A stretch of DNA of 11,554 nucleotides, taken from NCBI GenBank assembly GCA_028693695.1, contig JAQUUV010000047.1:1-11554 (forward strand). The letters run 5' to 3'. The position numbers and the translations under genes are program-made. Positions within the stretch are counted from its first letter, which is position 1. Each line of letters begins with the position of its first letter. This stretch comes from Syntrophomonas sp. Its GTDB lineage: Bacteria > Bacillota > Syntrophomonadia > Syntrophomonadales > Syntrophomonadaceae. Shown here one piece after another: positions 1 through 6,878 of the stretch. The notes beneath the pieces were generated by a model, which was not told the DNA's origin, did not search any database, and was given only the letters and a program-made list of their open reading frames with translations.

Positions 1-274
1 TAAACTGTTGAAAAATCATCCCAATTTTCTGCCGGGCCAAATGAAGTTCGTTCTGTTTCAGACCGGTGATATCCTGACCATCAACAATTATTGAACCCTG
101 ACTGGGTTTTTCTAACATATTTATGCACCTGATCAACGTGCTTTTTCCAGCTCCACTGAGTCCAATGATACCAAAAATCTCTCCCCGGTTTATCGATAAA
201 CTTACATTGTCCAGGGCCAATATGTCTTGATGAGAAGTGTGATAAATCTTAGTTAGGTTTTTTATTGCAATCAA
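1..274 (-). CDS. metN: MetN, methionine ABC transporter ATP-binding protein (N-terminal 91 codons, partial)
   Basis: This is the ATPase subunit of a MetNIQ-type D-/L-methionine importer, acting on the cytoplasmic face of the membrane with a MetI permease and a MetQ lipoprotein that would lie beyond the left edge. The visible part reads from a TTG start (codon 272-274) placed 8 nt after GAGGAGG. It contains a Walker A motif GLSGAGKST at residues 38-46, the family-typical stretch LIRCINMLEKP, a VDGQDIT turn, and the start of the Q-loop (FQQF, residues 88-91), where the window cuts the gene. The NMLEKP and GQDIT segments, together with the S-box leader directly upstream, favour MetN over other ABC ATPases. 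The signature motif, Walker B and the C-terminal NIL domain are outside the window. Regulation is by the SAM-responsive leader at 293-606. Confidence 0.9.
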   Translation of the reverse strand, partial: MIAIKNLTKIYHTSHQDILALDNVSLSINRGEIFGIIGLSGAGKSTLIRCINMLEKPSQGSIIVDGQDITGLKQNELHLARQKIGMIFQQF

Positions 275-292
275 AAGGATGACCTCCTCAAT

Positions 293-322
293 AAAAAAAC
301 CCCTTTGTCCAACGCAAAGAGG
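293..322 (-). terminator. Intrinsic terminator of the S-box leader
   Basis: On the minus strand CCTCTTTG (322-315) pairs with CAAAGGGG (307-300) across a 7-nt loop. It is an 8-bp stem with one G-T pair, followed directly by seven T residues (299-293). It ends just before the GAGGAGG ribosome binding site of metN, so it is the off-state expression platform of the riboswitch. Confidence 0.88.
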
Positions 323-373
323 CAAGATATCCTATTCTCGCTTATCTGCCAGACATAACATCTGCAGGAGTTA

Positions 374-532
374 GGGGCTGTCAATAAATAAACCTGGCAG
401 AATACTCCGAGGATTTTCCGCGCTAGACAAGGCGTCAAAGCGCAGTCATACTGGGCGTATTACCAGCTTTGATAACGCAGTATAGTGCGGAAAGGACCGG
501 AGTAAATGACTGGGTTATTTTTTGATAGTCCC
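374..532. mobile_element. 159-bp MITE-like palindromic element inserted in the SAM riboswitch
   Basis: The ends form a 21-bp terminal inverted repeat (374-394 and 512-532) with four mismatches; each end reads GGG(G/A)CT(G/A)TCAA followed by an AT-rich run and CC. The similarity continues inward, so almost the whole element folds back on itself: arms of about 67-68 nt (374-441 and 466-532) share TACTCCG, TTTCCGC and TCAAAGC blocks around a 24-nt centre. There is no open reading frame, as expected for a non-autonomous element mobilised in trans. Flanking bases are TTA (371-373) and TCA (533-535), which would fit a degenerate 3-bp TNA target duplication. That kind of target is known for some IS5-family groups, so this parentage is only a guess. 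The insertion separates the P3 side of the aptamer from P4. Confidence 0.8.
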
Positions 533-633
533 TCAGCACCGTTGCCATGTTTAGGCTGGTTGCCGGGCGTCACAGGGCCTGTCCCTCGACCACTCTGGAT
601 AAGAATAGTTATTAAGTTATAAAGACACAATTC

Positions 634-663
634 ATATTAGCATAGTATGATTTAGTGCGTCAA
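634..663 (-). promoter_or_regulatory. Sigma-A promoter of the metN leader
   Basis: On the minus strand, -35 TTGACG (663-658) and -10 TAATAT (639-634) are separated by 18 nt. The -10 is preceded by TGC, giving an extended -10. The predicted start near 627 lies about 20 nt before the first riboswitch helix, as expected for an S-box transcript. Confidence 0.75.
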
Positions 664-760
664 TCAGTAGTTCCAATTGCCCCTGGACGAGGACGACCCC
701 ATATCCCGAAAAGCATTACGCAAAAAGCTATTATCATCTTCTCTACTTTTTCTCATATGT

Positions 761-1630
761 TTATTGCCATTCTACCGGGATAATCACTTTGTTCCGATCA
801 CTTCCATCTTTCATACTTACCTCGAAGACTTCAATTTGACCTTTGCCTGGACCAGTGGGCTTAAAGTCTAGGTTTCCCTGAAATTCTCCACGCCCGGGAG
901 CACCTTCGCTGGCATTGGCAAACCCTTGAGCTAATACACTTCCATTGGCGTCTCTAAGCCGAAAACTTACAGTGGCTTCAAATACCCGTGCATTCCCCTT
1001 AATATCCACGGTACTGGTGATGATCTGACCTGCCAATGGAGCCGTTACCCAGATGAGTGGCTCGTTAACAACCGTCAAATTACGACTAAACGGTTGTTCT
1101 GATAGTCCGACGTGTCCCCACCAATCTATGGCTTTTTCAACCTGACCGTCCACCATAAAAGAAACTTTTTGAATGGTTGGAAACTCAGTCAGGGTATTAA
1201 CAATACTGGCTATTCCCAGCGCTTCCCCTGCTGACCCCACATTGACCCCAAGCACCTCTGAGGAAAAGTTAACTGTGGCCAGCCCCTGGTCAATATTTAT
1301 ACCCAAAACCTTAGTATCTTGAGATAGTACCCTATAAGCACCGGGGGTAACTGGATTACCCTTGATCAGTTCGTTTACTGCAGCCTGGGCAACTGCTTGC
1401 GTTTTCTCAACTTGGTGTACTTCCCGTACCAGGTAGGACTCCTTATCAGTGCCCTTCAGATAGTAAACAGTGATATCAGTCGTTTGAGGAACTGATGTCG
1501 ATGGGGTAGGCGTCTCTTCGTTGGTTTGACCAGGAATCGGTGCTTGACTCGTTCGGGAACCACATCCGGCCGATAATAACACCAATCCCAAGAGGAGAAC
1601 CAGAACTGTGGAATTCCTTAGCAGCTTCAC
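761..1630 (-). CDS. GerMN and Gmad2 domain lipoprotein (spore germination/sporulation type)
   Basis: This is a 289-residue secreted lipoprotein. The N-terminus has a basic MKLLRN start, a hydrophobic stretch and a lipobox LSAGC with the lipidated Cys at 23, followed by a Thr/Pro/Ser-rich linker (about 30-50). A GerMN domain covers about 52-165 (TVYYLKG, then a long helix AQAAVNELIKG, then LGINIDQGLATVNFS). A Gmad2 Ig-like domain follows at about 190-287 (INVTAP-type opening VTAPLAGQ, ending VSMKDGSDRNKVIIPVEW). Both domains are named from B. subtilis GerM and related spore envelope or cell wall proteins, so a role on the outer face of the membrane during sporulation or in the envelope is likely. 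The substrate is unknown. The GTG start is chosen because GAGG lies 8 nt upstream. It appears monocistronic and points towards metN, with about 100 bp between them and no terminator seen. Confidence 0.85.
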   Translation of the reverse strand: MKLLRNSTVLVLLLGLVLLSAGCGSRTSQAPIPGQTNEETPTPSTSVPQTTDITVYYLKGTDKESYLVREVHQVEKTQAVAQAAVNELIKGNPVTPGAYRVLSQDTKVLGINIDQGLATVNFSSEVLGVNVGSAGEALGIASIVNTLTEFPTIQKVSFMVDGQVEKAIDWWGHVGLSEQPFSRNLTVVNEPLIWVTAPLAGQIITSTVDIKGNARVFEATVSFRLRDANGSVLAQGFANASEGAPGRGEFQGNLDFKPTGPGKGQIEVFEVSMKDGSDRNKVIIPVEWQ

Positions 1631-1694
1631 ATTATATACCTCATAATTTTCGTTTCAAGTCAATTGTTTAATTAGTCGATTGACGCCATTAATT

Positions 1695-1722
1695 ATTATG
1701 GCCAGCTAAAGGCTTTTATCAA
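1695..1722 (-). promoter_or_regulatory. Possible promoter of the GerMN lipoprotein gene
   Basis: On the minus strand, TTGATA (1722-1717) and CATAAT (1700-1695) are spaced 16 nt apart, about 65 nt before the GTG start. They match vegetative consensus moderately. Family members are often under sporulation sigma factors, so this may not be the real one. Confidence 0.3.
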
Positions 1723-1917
1723 AAAAACTATACATTTAAATACGAATTTTCTAATTAGTACTTTCATTCTATTTTGTCTAAGAATATTTGATTTAATCTG
1801 GTCATGAATGGTTCTAGTCATCGCTTTTAGCAAAGTATGTGCAAAAAACAACAACTCAACCCCCTACCTCGCAAGCCAACGACAACGAAGTAGGTAGCAA
1901 CCGCAATTTACATCGCC

Positions 1918-1946
1918 TTGCTTCCCCACGGTCTACGCTTTATAAT
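1918..1946 (+). promoter_or_regulatory. Sigma-A promoter of the Uma2-family gene
   Basis: TTGCTT (1918-1923) and a perfect TATAAT (1941-1946) are separated by 17 nt. The predicted start near 1953 leaves a leader of about 39 nt before the TTG start at 1992. This argues that the in-frame codons further upstream, from 1839, are not part of the protein. Confidence 0.75.
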
Positions 1947-1976
1947 GACATCATACTAATATTACCAAAAGCAATT

Positions 1977-1983
1977 AAGGAGG
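1977..1983 (+). promoter_or_regulatory. Ribosome binding site fixing the TTG start of the Uma2 gene
   Basis: AAGGAGG lies 8 nt before TTG at 1992. The ATG-type starts further upstream lack a comparable site and precede the promoter. Confidence 0.75.
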
Positions 1984-1991
1984 CGGTTCAT

Positions 1992-2582
1992 TTGAACATT
2001 CCCTCACCCAAACCGGAAGAAAAATATACCTATGCAGAATACCTGCTCTGGCCCGACGATGAAAGGTGGGAAATCATTAATGGGGAGCCTTTCCTAATGA
2101 GCCCGGCTCCGTTAACGGAGCACCAACGGATATTAGGACAACTATTCGGCCTCATCTGGGGGGGTCTTCAACAAAAGCCTTGCCAGGTCTTTCCTGCTCC
2201 CTTTGATGTGCGCCTGCCCCGGGGAGAAGAAAATGATAATGAAATTGATACTGTAGTTCAACCCGACATCGTTGTGGTTTGCGACCCAGCTAAAATAGAT
2301 AAACGAGGCTGCAAGGGAGCCCCGGATCTAGTTATTGAAATACTGTCCTATTCTACCGCCAAAAAAGATCTGAATGAAAAATTTAACCTGTATGAGCGAG
2401 TGGGGGTAAAAGAATACTGGGTCGTATTTCCAGGAGAAGCAGTAATAGAGGTCTATCAATTAGACGAAAATATGAAGTATAGCAAAACTGGCACTTACCA
2501 GGACCATGACCAAATAACATTAGGCATTCTGCCCGAGTTGGCTATCGACCTCAGCTTGGTTTTTCCACAAAACCAGACTTAA
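1992..2582 (+). CDS. Uma2 family (DUF820) putative PD-(D/E)xK nuclease
   Basis: This 196-residue protein has the usual length and layout of the Uma2/DUF820 family, a restriction-endonuclease-like fold common in cyanobacteria and some Clostridia whose biological role is not settled. Visible family marks are YTYAEYLLWPDDERWEIINGE (about 12-32), an internal QPDIVVV strand with Asp92, PDLVIEILSYST with Glu116, then a KKDLNEKFNLYERVGVKEYW helix-strand block. Asp92, Glu116 and a following Lys are the likely metal and catalytic residues. After YW the family usually has an Asp (IVDP); here the motif reads VVFP, so that Asp is replaced by Phe. The TTG start is chosen from the AAGGAGG site and the promoter just upstream. 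It converges with the ABC operon on the other strand and has no partner gene. Confidence 0.85.
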   Translation: MNIPSPKPEEKYTYAEYLLWPDDERWEIINGEPFLMSPAPLTEHQRILGQLFGLIWGGLQQKPCQVFPAPFDVRLPRGEENDNEIDTVVQPDIVVVCDPAKIDKRGCKGAPDLVIEILSYSTAKKDLNEKFNLYERVGVKEYWVVFPGEAVIEVYQLDENMKYSKTGTYQDHDQITLGILPELAIDLSLVFPQNQT

Positions 2583-2588
2583 ATTGTA

Positions 2589-2618
2589 GGGACACAGTAG
2601 AAATATCCCCCTGTTCCC
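2589..2618. other. Weak hairpin between convergent genes
   Basis: GGGACACAG (2589-2597) can pair with CTGTTCCC (2611-2618) with one bulged base. It lies between the stops of the two converging transcription units, where a bidirectional terminator would be expected, but no T-run follows on either strand. It may instead be a relic of a REP-like repeat. Confidence 0.3.
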
Positions 2619-2684
2619 ATTACTCAAATATACCGGGCACTTAGTGCAACCGCTTCTGCTCAACCACTGCTAATATCAAATATT

Positions 2685-2918
2685 TTATGTTTTCACTTTA
2701 CGAATACCGGGTAAACTTGACGAAGTCAGCGCATATTTTTCAGGGTAGACCAGCACTCTTAACTCTAAATTGTTCAGTGCCCCTGCATTGTATGGTTTCG
2801 AGTTTAATATAGAGTCGCCCCATGTACCACTGGTCAATAACACTCCACTTAATATAAGAACACAAAACATCCCTGTGGCCATTAATAGTCTTCTTTTGCT
2901 TTTGAAAAAATCATTCAT
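2685..2918 (-). CDS. Small single-span membrane protein, last gene of the ABC operon
   Basis: This 77-residue protein of unknown family begins MNDFFKSKRR, has one hydrophobic segment (about 12-30, LLMATGMFCVLILSGVLL) and an outside tail of about 45 residues ending LPGIRKVKT. The basic N-terminus followed by the hydrophobic span indicates an inside-N anchor or an uncleaved signal. ATG at 2918 is preferred because the hydrophobic segment follows it directly, although the upstream GGGATG is a poor ribosome binding site; an ATG at 2927 is the alternative. It lies 106 nt behind the permease on the same strand, so it is probably co-transcribed. I do not recognise it. It could be an accessory subunit or the truncated N-terminus of a longer exported protein. 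Confidence 0.5.
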   Translation of the reverse strand: MNDFFKSKRRLLMATGMFCVLILSGVLLTSGTWGDSILNSKPYNAGALNNLELRVLVYPEKYALTSSSLPGIRKVKT

Positions 2919-3024
2919 TTTTATCATCCCGATTCTTTTCTTATCACGATCCAGTTCGTGCAGCGGAATATATGAAAATCTCTTTGACGTTGCTATGGAT
3001 TCCCTGGGCCAATTGTTTGGGAGG

Positions 3025-4398
3025 CTATTCGCTGCGGATGGCCTCCAGGGCACTGAGGTTCATTGCCCTTCGGGCTGGTGCATAACCGGACACAAGGCCA
3101 ACCAGTGATGAAAATGCAACCGCCCCTAAAGCTAGGGCAGGAGATATGATTGATATATTTCGGGCAGCTCCCATATCTCCCATTAGCTGCATGCCGATTT
3201 TATTTAAAATCATTGATACCGCATAGCTCAATACCAAGCCGATAAGACCACCGCCCAAACCAATCAAGCCGGCTTCAATCAGAAACAATTTCTTGATATC
3301 ACGGATATTGGCTCCCAGTACTTTAATAATTCCAATTTCGCGCGTTCTTTCGTAGATACTCATTACCATGGTATTCGTAATTCCGATAGCAGCCACCAAC
3401 AGGCTGATAGCCCCAATCCCGGCTAGAATGGCCTGAATCGTGCGGGAAGTCTTTTTCATGGAATCAAGCATATCGGTGAGACTGAATGTTTGATAGCCCA
3501 TACCCTTAATTTGCTTCTGAACCTCTTCGACATTTTCGATATCTTGAACTTTGACCTTAATATTATCATACTGTTTTTCTTCGTTCGTTTTTTTGGAGCT
3601 GGAACTGGAACTGGAACTGGCATCTTCCTTCAGTATTTGCCTCAATTGACTGATGTTCATATAGGCCTGATAATCCTTTTCGTTTCTGCTTTCCTTGAGA
3701 ATTCCGACTCCTTTTGTCTCATATTGCTTGGGTGGGGTAGTCTTGGGGTCGCGTGGCGCTGTGCGCTTTTCACCATACTCCATATCTGAAGTCATAATCA
3801 GCTTACTCTTTAGCAGGTTGACCTGGGGCTTGGGTCGAGGCTGATTCATTCCAGTTTCCACGTTCATCCCCCGTCCCATAATCATTCCTCCACCGCTGTT
3901 TCTTAAACGGGGATTGCGAAAATTATATGGCACCTGGGCTCCAAACATAATGGCTTCCTTATCAGATGACTGTAGAAGCCGCCCCTCAGCGACCTCAAAA
4001 TCAAAGTCTTTCAAGTCCTCCGGTCGCACCCCCATAATCTGTACGTGGGCTATCATTTTTCCAGCCCCCATCTTCAGGCTGGCATTCTGCAGGGGCATAA
4101 CCGCGGCTACACCGGTAATTTCCTGAAATGTGGCCACAGCCTTGTCGTCCAGTTTTACATCCGGGCTTTTCTGGACGGTCATTCCTGCTCCGTTGTATCC
4201 CTGGTGCACTTCAATGATATTCAGGCTTCCCATATGTGCCAGATCTTCTTTAAAACTGCTGTCCATGGCAATTCCAAGGGATAACATTATCACAATAGAG
4301 CTGGTACCTATTACTACCCCCAGTACGGTTAGTACGGTTCGCGTCTTACGCTGTAACAGACTTTTAAAACTCATCTGCAAAAGGTCTTTTCTATTCAT
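3025..4398 (-). CDS. MacB/FtsX-type ABC transporter permease
   Basis: This is the membrane subunit of a type VII ABC system. The product (457 aa) has the classic layout. An N-terminal motif (LLQMSFKSLLQRKTRT) precedes the first span (VLTVLGVVIGTSSIVIMLSLG). Then comes a large extracytoplasmic MacB-type domain (about 45-320), and three C-terminal spans (about 323-350, 372-400, 420-445) forming the FtsX domain. The coupling stretch SIYERTREIGIIKVLGA and the ending APARRAMNLSALEAIRSE are diagnostic. The outer domain carries an eight-Ser run followed by KK (about 261-270). The ATG at 4398 overlaps the stop of the upstream gene by 8 nt, implying translational coupling; a TTG at 4401 is also possible. 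It should pair with the ATPase at 6077-6760. The substrate (drug, peptide, lipoprotein or a mechanical role) cannot be told. Confidence 0.9.
   Translation of the reverse strand: MNRKDLLQMSFKSLLQRKTRTVLTVLGVVIGTSSIVIMLSLGIAMDSSFKEDLAHMGSLNIIEVHQGYNGAGMTVQKSPDVKLDDKAVATFQEITGVAAVMPLQNASLKMGAGKMIAHVQIMGVRPEDLKDFDFEVAEGRLLQSSDKEAIMFGAQVPYNFRNPRLRNSGGGMIMGRGMNVETGMNQPRPKPQVNLLKSKLIMTSDMEYGEKRTAPRDPKTTPPKQYETKGVGILKESRNEKDYQAYMNISQLRQILKEDASSSSSSSSKKTNEEKQYDNIKVKVQDIENVEEVQKQIKGMGYQTFSLTDMLDSMKKTSRTIQAILAGIGAISLLVAAIGITNTMVMSIYERTREIGIIKVLGANIRDIKKLFLIEAGLIGLGGGLIGLVLSYAVSMILNKIGMQLMGDMGAARNISIISPALALGAVAFSSLVGLVSGYAPARRAMNLSALEAIRSE
3595..3618. repeat. Hexanucleotide tandem repeat encoding a Ser run in the permease
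   Basis: Four tandem copies of a 6-bp unit (GGAACT type on the plus strand, the first copy diverged to GGAGCT) encode eight serines read as alternating AGT and TCC codons. Copy-number change would keep the frame and only alter linker length. Confidence 0.75.
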
Positions 4399-6052
4399 CA
4401 AAATCCACTTCCTCTAATTTAGCCCTGCGGCGCTTACGAATAATTATAATAGCAACAACAGCAAGGATTACAATTATTGCTCCGACCCCTATCATCCAGC
4501 TTTTGATGAATTTTTGCTTGCTTGGCGGAGGTTGATTCATTTCCGGGAAGGGTACTTCAGGTGCATTTATTACCTGCAGATTTATTTTCTTTTCCAACTG
4601 GTACGGACTTCCGGCATCGTCTTCATATTCAAAAATAATCCGGCCCTCAACTTGACCTTCCTTAGGCGGGATAATGGTTACATCATAGGTATCACTTTTT
4701 CCGGTTTCTAAATTACCAATATATATTTCCCCGTCATTGATCTCAAAATCACCCTCGGTATGAATAGTCAGGTTGCGGATGATTGACCGCCCGGCATTAT
4801 AGAAATCTACTAGTAGGCTGGAAGGGTTGCCAACCAGTATTTCAGGTGAAAATTCTACTGCTGATGCCATTAGTCTTATTTGCTGCATAACCGGAATGCT
4901 GATAACTTCCTTTTCGTTTAATTTTTCACCTTTGCTATCCTGGTAATTGATATCAGTGTTGATGACATAGGTTTGATTTTCCGCCCCTATTTTAGCCCGG
5001 AACATCAAGGTTTTTTCCACTCGTTCCTGGGGCTCAATTTTATTGATATAGAAGGAGTTGCTGTTACTTACTGGAGAGAATATCTGCCCGTCTGAGTTCA
5101 AGCTAACTTTGATATTCTTTACAGCAGTTTGGCTGGTATTTACTAGGGATAGGGTTAGTCCAAAATCCTGCCCGGCTAATACAAAGTCACCCTCATAGTT
5201 ATACTGGTCGATAATTATACGCGGTATTGAATCATCCTGCTCGCCTTTGCCCACTACCGGGATATAGACTTTAGTTGTCCCGGTATACTCCTGTTCATTA
5301 TCATCTTTATATTTCATGTTTAAGTCGAGTGCATAGGTTCCCGTTTTCAGGCTGGGGTCAACATGGAGCGTAAACCCCACCGACCTGGTTATTTTTGCTT
5401 TTATCGAGTCTATGTATTGGGTGTCAGACGATTTTTCCAGATTGATACCATCCGGTGAAAAACCGCTTAATTGCAGCTCAATGTCTTTGATATTCAGATC
5501 TCCATCATTTTTACACTGCAGGTTTATTGACTTGGTTGACCCTGCCGGCAAACGGTCTTCACCAAGATCTACCGTCAGGAGTTTTAAGTTAGGCGGTTGG
5601 TTTTCATTAATGATTTTTACGTAAACGGGAGAGCTTACGCTACCTCTGCCTCCACTGGCAGATGAGTAGCTAATGGTAACGGTTAGAGGATAAATCCCTG
5701 GTTTGGTATTGGCAGGGATATTTATATAAAAACTGCTTACATAGGAACCAGAACCAATATAGGAAACATTATTCGATAATGACATCCTATCGGGTTTAAA
5801 CGGTGTCTTCTCCGGGTCACTAACTGTAATTGAAATGGTAGCATCTTTAGCCGCACCATCATTGGTGTTTTCGTAGGGTATTGATAAAGTGGCTTTTTCC
5901 CCGGCTTTAAAAACCGGCATCCATCTATCACTGGCGATAACGATATGCGGTTCTTCTGTGGTTATTGATGAGTAATCCCCTGCCTGTAAAATAAGGGGGT
6001 TTAAAATACCCACTAAAAATAGGATACATATAAATAAGGATAATCTCTTCAT
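4391..6052 (-). CDS. Exported, membrane-anchored protein with tandem Ig-like (COG1361/CARDB/NEW3-type) domains
   Basis: The 553-residue product has a signal peptide (1-24, MKRLSLFICILFLVGIL...LQAG). A long extracytoplasmic region is built from about four beta-sandwich repeats (roughly 45-150, 155-265, 280-390, 395-505), each with a phrase such as NTNDGAAKDATISI, CKNDGDLNIKDIELQL, NTSQTAVKNIKVSL or NAGRSIIRNLTIHT. A Pro-rich linker and one C-terminal span (about 519-538) are followed by RKRRR and an acidic cytoplasmic tail. This matches the COG1361 S-layer-like or CARDB/NEW3 Ig-like proteins often found beside MacB-like ATPases and FtsX permeases. It starts 24 nt after the ATPase stop with GAGGTGAGG before its ATG, and its end overlaps the permease start. 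It may serve as the external adaptor or sensor of the transporter; that role is inferred from position only. Confidence 0.8.
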   Translation of the reverse strand: MKRLSLFICILFLVGILNPLILQAGDYSSITTEEPHIVIASDRWMPVFKAGEKATLSIPYENTNDGAAKDATISITVSDPEKTPFKPDRMSLSNNVSYIGSGSYVSSFYINIPANTKPGIYPLTVTISYSSASGGRGSVSSPVYVKIINENQPPNLKLLTVDLGEDRLPAGSTKSINLQCKNDGDLNIKDIELQLSGFSPDGINLEKSSDTQYIDSIKAKITRSVGFTLHVDPSLKTGTYALDLNMKYKDDNEQEYTGTTKVYIPVVGKGEQDDSIPRIIIDQYNYEGDFVLAGQDFGLTLSLVNTSQTAVKNIKVSLNSDGQIFSPVSNSNSFYINKIEPQERVEKTLMFRAKIGAENQTYVINTDINYQDSKGEKLNEKEVISIPVMQQIRLMASAVEFSPEILVGNPSSLLVDFYNAGRSIIRNLTIHTEGDFEINDGEIYIGNLETGKSDTYDVTIIPPKEGQVEGRIIFEYEDDAGSPYQLEKKINLQVINAPEVPFPEMNQPPPSKQKFIKSWMIGVGAIIVILAVVAIIIIRKRRRAKLEEVDFDE

Positions 6053-6076
6053 TTTCTCTGCCTCACCTCAACGAAA

Positions 6077-6760
6077 TTAATTATTTTCTATAATCCTGCC
6101 GTCCCGAATATGGATAATTTGGTCAGCATACTTGGCCACATCGCTGTCGTGGGTCACGATGATAAGAGTTTGATGATTCTTATGAGCTATCCCAATAATG
6201 AGTTCCATAATGTCAAGAGTAGTTTGGGAGTCCAGGTTGCCGGTGGGTTCATCGGCAAATACAACTGGAGGATTGCTCACGAATGCTCTGGCGATTCCCA
6301 CTCTTTGCTGCTGCCCGCCGCTCATCTGGGTGGGCTTGTGCCTCAGGTGAGTTTTAAGCCCAACTGCCTCTAACATACTGGCTGAACGCAGTTCTCGTAT
6401 CTTTTTACTTATGCCTCGAAATGTTAAAGGAAGACTGACATTTTCTAATGCTGTCATAGCGGGAATCAGATTATATGATTGAAAAACAAAACCCAGGTTC
6501 TTTTGCCTGAAACTAGCTAACTGCTGTTCGTTCATTTTTTCGATGAACCGGCCATTAATCTTCACTGTTCCGCGGGTCGGCTTTTCCAGTCCTGCCATGA
6601 GGTTTAAAAGGGTTGACTTGCCTGACCCGGATGTCCCTAAAATACAGCAGACTGTTCCATGTGTAATAGTAAGAGACACACTGTCAAGGGCAACGACCTT
6701 TTCCTGCCCTATACGGTATATTTTGCGTAAATCTTGAATGATAATATCATGTTCGGTGAT
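6077..6760 (-). CDS. MacB/LolD-type ABC transporter ATPase with an apparent ATC start
   Basis: This is the cytoplasmic nucleotide-binding subunit of the operon. Read from the ATC at 6760 it is 227 aa, the normal family length. It contains an A-loop Tyr at 15 (DLRKIYRIG), Walker A GTSGSGKST (42-50), Q-loop FQSYNL (Gln94), signature MSGGQQQR (about 146-153), Walker B VVFADE (166-171) and the switch His in VTHD (204). The spacing and sequence are typical of MacB/LolD rather than importers. The conserved N-terminal strand clearly continues upstream of the first ordinary start (GTG at 6679), yet the frame has no ATG, GTG, TTG or CTG between there and the in-frame TGA upstream. ATC at 6760 lies 7 nt after AGGAGG. 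Either this rare codon is used or the start codon has been lost. It is followed by the Ig-like protein gene after 24 nt. Confidence 0.85.
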   Translation of the reverse strand: MTEHDIIIQDLRKIYRIGQEKVVALDSVSLTITHGTVCCILGTSGSGKSTLLNLMAGLEKPTRGTVKINGRFIEKMNEQQLASFRQKNLGFVFQSYNLIPAMTALENVSLPLTFRGISKKIRELRSASMLEAVGLKTHLRHKPTQMSGGQQQRVGIARAFVSNPPVVFADEPTGNLDSQTTLDIMELIIGIAHKNHQTLIIVTHDSDVAKYADQIIHIRDGRIIENN

Positions 6761-6767
6761 TTTGATC

Positions 6768-6773
6768 CCTCCT
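6768..6773 (-). promoter_or_regulatory. Ribosome binding site pointing to an ATC start
   Basis: AGGAGG on the minus strand (6773-6768) is followed by 7 nt and then ATC (6760-6758), exactly where an ATG would be expected. A short ATGCCGTAG overlaps the site just upstream in another frame, so reinitiation after that stop is a further possibility. Confidence 0.65.
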
Positions 6774-6878
6774 ACGGCATCTCGGAGCCGGTCGTTCCAA
6801 AAAGAGTATGGTTTTTCTTCTCATTTCCCCGTTGGATTTCTACCCTCGTCATCGTACCAGTAAGGAAAATACCAATAG

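Larger units (their letters stand above)
293..606 (-). promoter_or_regulatory. SAM-I (S-box) riboswitch of the metN leader, interrupted by a MITE-like insertion
   Basis: Read on the minus strand, the leader shows the S-box landmarks in order. The 5' P1 strand CTTATC is at 603-598, followed by AGAGTGGTCGAGGGA, then GGCCC, then the P2/P3 core CCCGGCAACC, and GGTGC near 536-540. After an interruption (374-532) the aptamer resumes with TAACTCCTGCAGA, a short P4 hairpin (CAGA...TCTG), and the 3' P1 strand GATAAG at 346-341. Removing the insertion and one TNA copy restores GGTGCTAACTCCTGCAG, which fits the family consensus (GGTGCYAATTCCTGCAG). A possible antiterminator pairs GGCAGATA with TATC(T)TGCC, and the latter overlaps the 5' arm of the terminator at 300-322. 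The known logic is that SAM binding stabilises P1, frees the terminator and switches methionine genes off. Whether the interrupted aptamer still binds SAM cannot be told from sequence. Confidence 0.9.

Noticed and set aside
1625..1662. TTGACT and TATAAT close to the GerMN start as its promoter
   Set aside because: The spacing is 19 nt and the -10 would overlap the ribosome site and start codon.
1839..1991. In-frame extension of the Uma2 protein by 51 codons upstream
   Set aside because: A TTGCTT-17-TATAAT promoter lies inside it and an AAGGAGG site precedes the TTG at 1992. The extra residues do not resemble the family.
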